A DNA stretch of 64,000 nt from Rhizomicrobium sp. (lineage in GTDB: Bacteria; Pseudomonadota; Alphaproteobacteria; Micropepsales; Micropepsaceae): contig JBBCGJ010000001.1 of the NCBI GenBank assembly GCA_037200985.1, forward strand, positions 310,001-374,000, written 5' to 3'. The notes beneath the pieces were generated by a model. The model saw only the letters and a list, made by a program, of their open reading frames with translations, was not told the origin of the DNA and did no database searches. Made by a program: the position numbers and the translations under genes. Below are positions 63,498-64,000 of the stretch, in pieces (the first letter of the stretch is position 1; each line of letters starts with the position of its first letter).

Positions 63498-64000
63498 TCA
63501 GAAGTTTGTCGTCAGCCGGATTCCGTAAGTGAGCGGCTCCGCCGGCGAGCCCTGAAATCCCAAGGTCGATGTCTTCATGTTGGTATAGTAATGCTCGTTC
63601 AGCAAGTTGTTGCTGAAGACGCGGACGCCCCATTTCGTGTCGGAGGAACTCCAGCCCAGCGAAAGGCCGACGAGCTGGTAGGACGGCTGGCGCAGGACCT
63701 TGTCGGGACTGAAGTTGAAGCCGTCATTGTACGAATAGCTGAGGTCCGCGGCCAGCTCGCCCCACGAGACGGGATGGGTATAGGACAGCAGCGAGCTGAA
63801 GGTGAACTTCGGCGTATCGACGGTCGGAAAGCCGGTCGCGTTGATGGACGACAGGGTCGCGCCGCCTGCCGGGTTCAGGACATAGGTCGGGGCGTTCGGA
63901 AACGAGGTGTAGGTCCCGTCCAGGATCGAGAAGCCGCCCGATGCGTGAAGATTGTCGGTGAGGACGGTGTCGAAATCCGCATCGATGCCCTTGATCTCCG
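63498..64000 (-). CDS. TonB-dependent outer-membrane receptor, C-terminal fragment (copy 3)
   Basis: The last 166 or so codons of a receptor run off the right edge. The translation contains FTFSSLLSYTHPVSWGELAA, then DLSYSYNDGFNFSPDK, then LVGLSLGWSSSDTKWGVRVF, with the final strand LTYGIRLTTNF ending in Phe, as expected of a TonB-receptor barrel. The stop TGA is at 63500-63498. The spinster-like MFS gene follows after 37 bases. The substrate cannot be told from the fragment. Confidence 0.85.
   Translation of the reverse strand, partial: EIKGIDADFDTVLTDNLHASGGFSILDGTYTSFPNAPTYVLNPAGGATLSSINATGFPTVDTPKFTFSSLLSYTHPVSWGELAADLSYSYNDGFNFSPDKVLRQPSYQLVGLSLGWSSSDTKWGVRVFSNNLLNEHYYTNMKTSTLGFQGSPAEPLTYGIRLTTNF

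Overview
The window is about 64 kb of GC-rich, densely packed chromosomal DNA from an alphaproteobacterium. The best single clue is tRNA-His at 61979-62055. It has no encoded G-1 and carries U72 and A73, a departure from the universal tRNA-His identity that is known from Alphaproteobacteria. Three TonB-dependent receptors, FecI-like ECF sigma factors without FecR neighbours, and many acyl-CoA enzymes suit an oligotrophic Caulobacterales/Sphingomonadales/Micropepsales-like heterotroph. The genus cannot be read from this sequence. I saw no transposase, integrase, phage gene or CRISPR array.

Layout. 1-3811: sulfate uptake operon on the minus strand (Porin_O_P porin, sulfate-binding protein, start of cysT), a small P-loop kinase and an Rrf2 regulator. 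3942-8086: a small membrane protein and two secreted peptidases (M3 and S10). 8094-12007: two TetR regulators, a quinone oxidoreductase and a short 6-phosphogluconate dehydrogenase. 12040-23757: a divergent, GntR-centred catabolic cluster. Its minus arm holds a TonB receptor, an amidase and a GabD-like aldehyde dehydrogenase. Its plus arm holds the GntR regulator, an APH-fold kinase, a class III PLP enzyme, a second amidase and a GPH-type transporter. 23770-46735: a large acyl-CoA catabolism region with two acyl-CoA ligases, two phytanoyl-CoA-dioxygenase-like proteins, tandem acyl-CoA dehydrogenases, two crotonases, an SCP-x thiolase, a split MaoC dehydratase, an SDR, a third amidase, a C45/Ntn amide hydrolase, a second TonB receptor, three related TetR regulators, two ECF sigma factors and two copies of an unrecognised protein of about 140 aa. 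46882-50750: a PoxB-like enzyme and an NhaP-like antiporter, with a truncated tRNA-Arg between them. 50914-58659: an oligopeptide ABC system with a fused ATPase and two binding proteins. 58811-64000: an orphan solute-binding protein, an AsmA protein, tRNA-His, an MFS transporter and the C-terminus of a third TonB receptor.

How the parts may work together. In the 12-24 kb cluster the kinase and PLP enzyme match the two halves of the amino-alcohol O-phosphate phospho-lyase route (phosphorylate the hydroxyl, then eliminate phosphate and ammonia to give an aldehyde). A semialdehyde dehydrogenase could oxidise the aldehyde, and the amidases could release the amino alcohol from an amide. The adjacent ligases and beta-oxidation enzymes could take the acyl part. 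This is a hypothesis built from family assignments and gene order; the substrate is unknown. The other main observations are a 40-nt 5' half of a tRNA-Arg(CCT) gene joined to the tail of a SnoaL-like gene, and a gene relic read in frame behind gabD.
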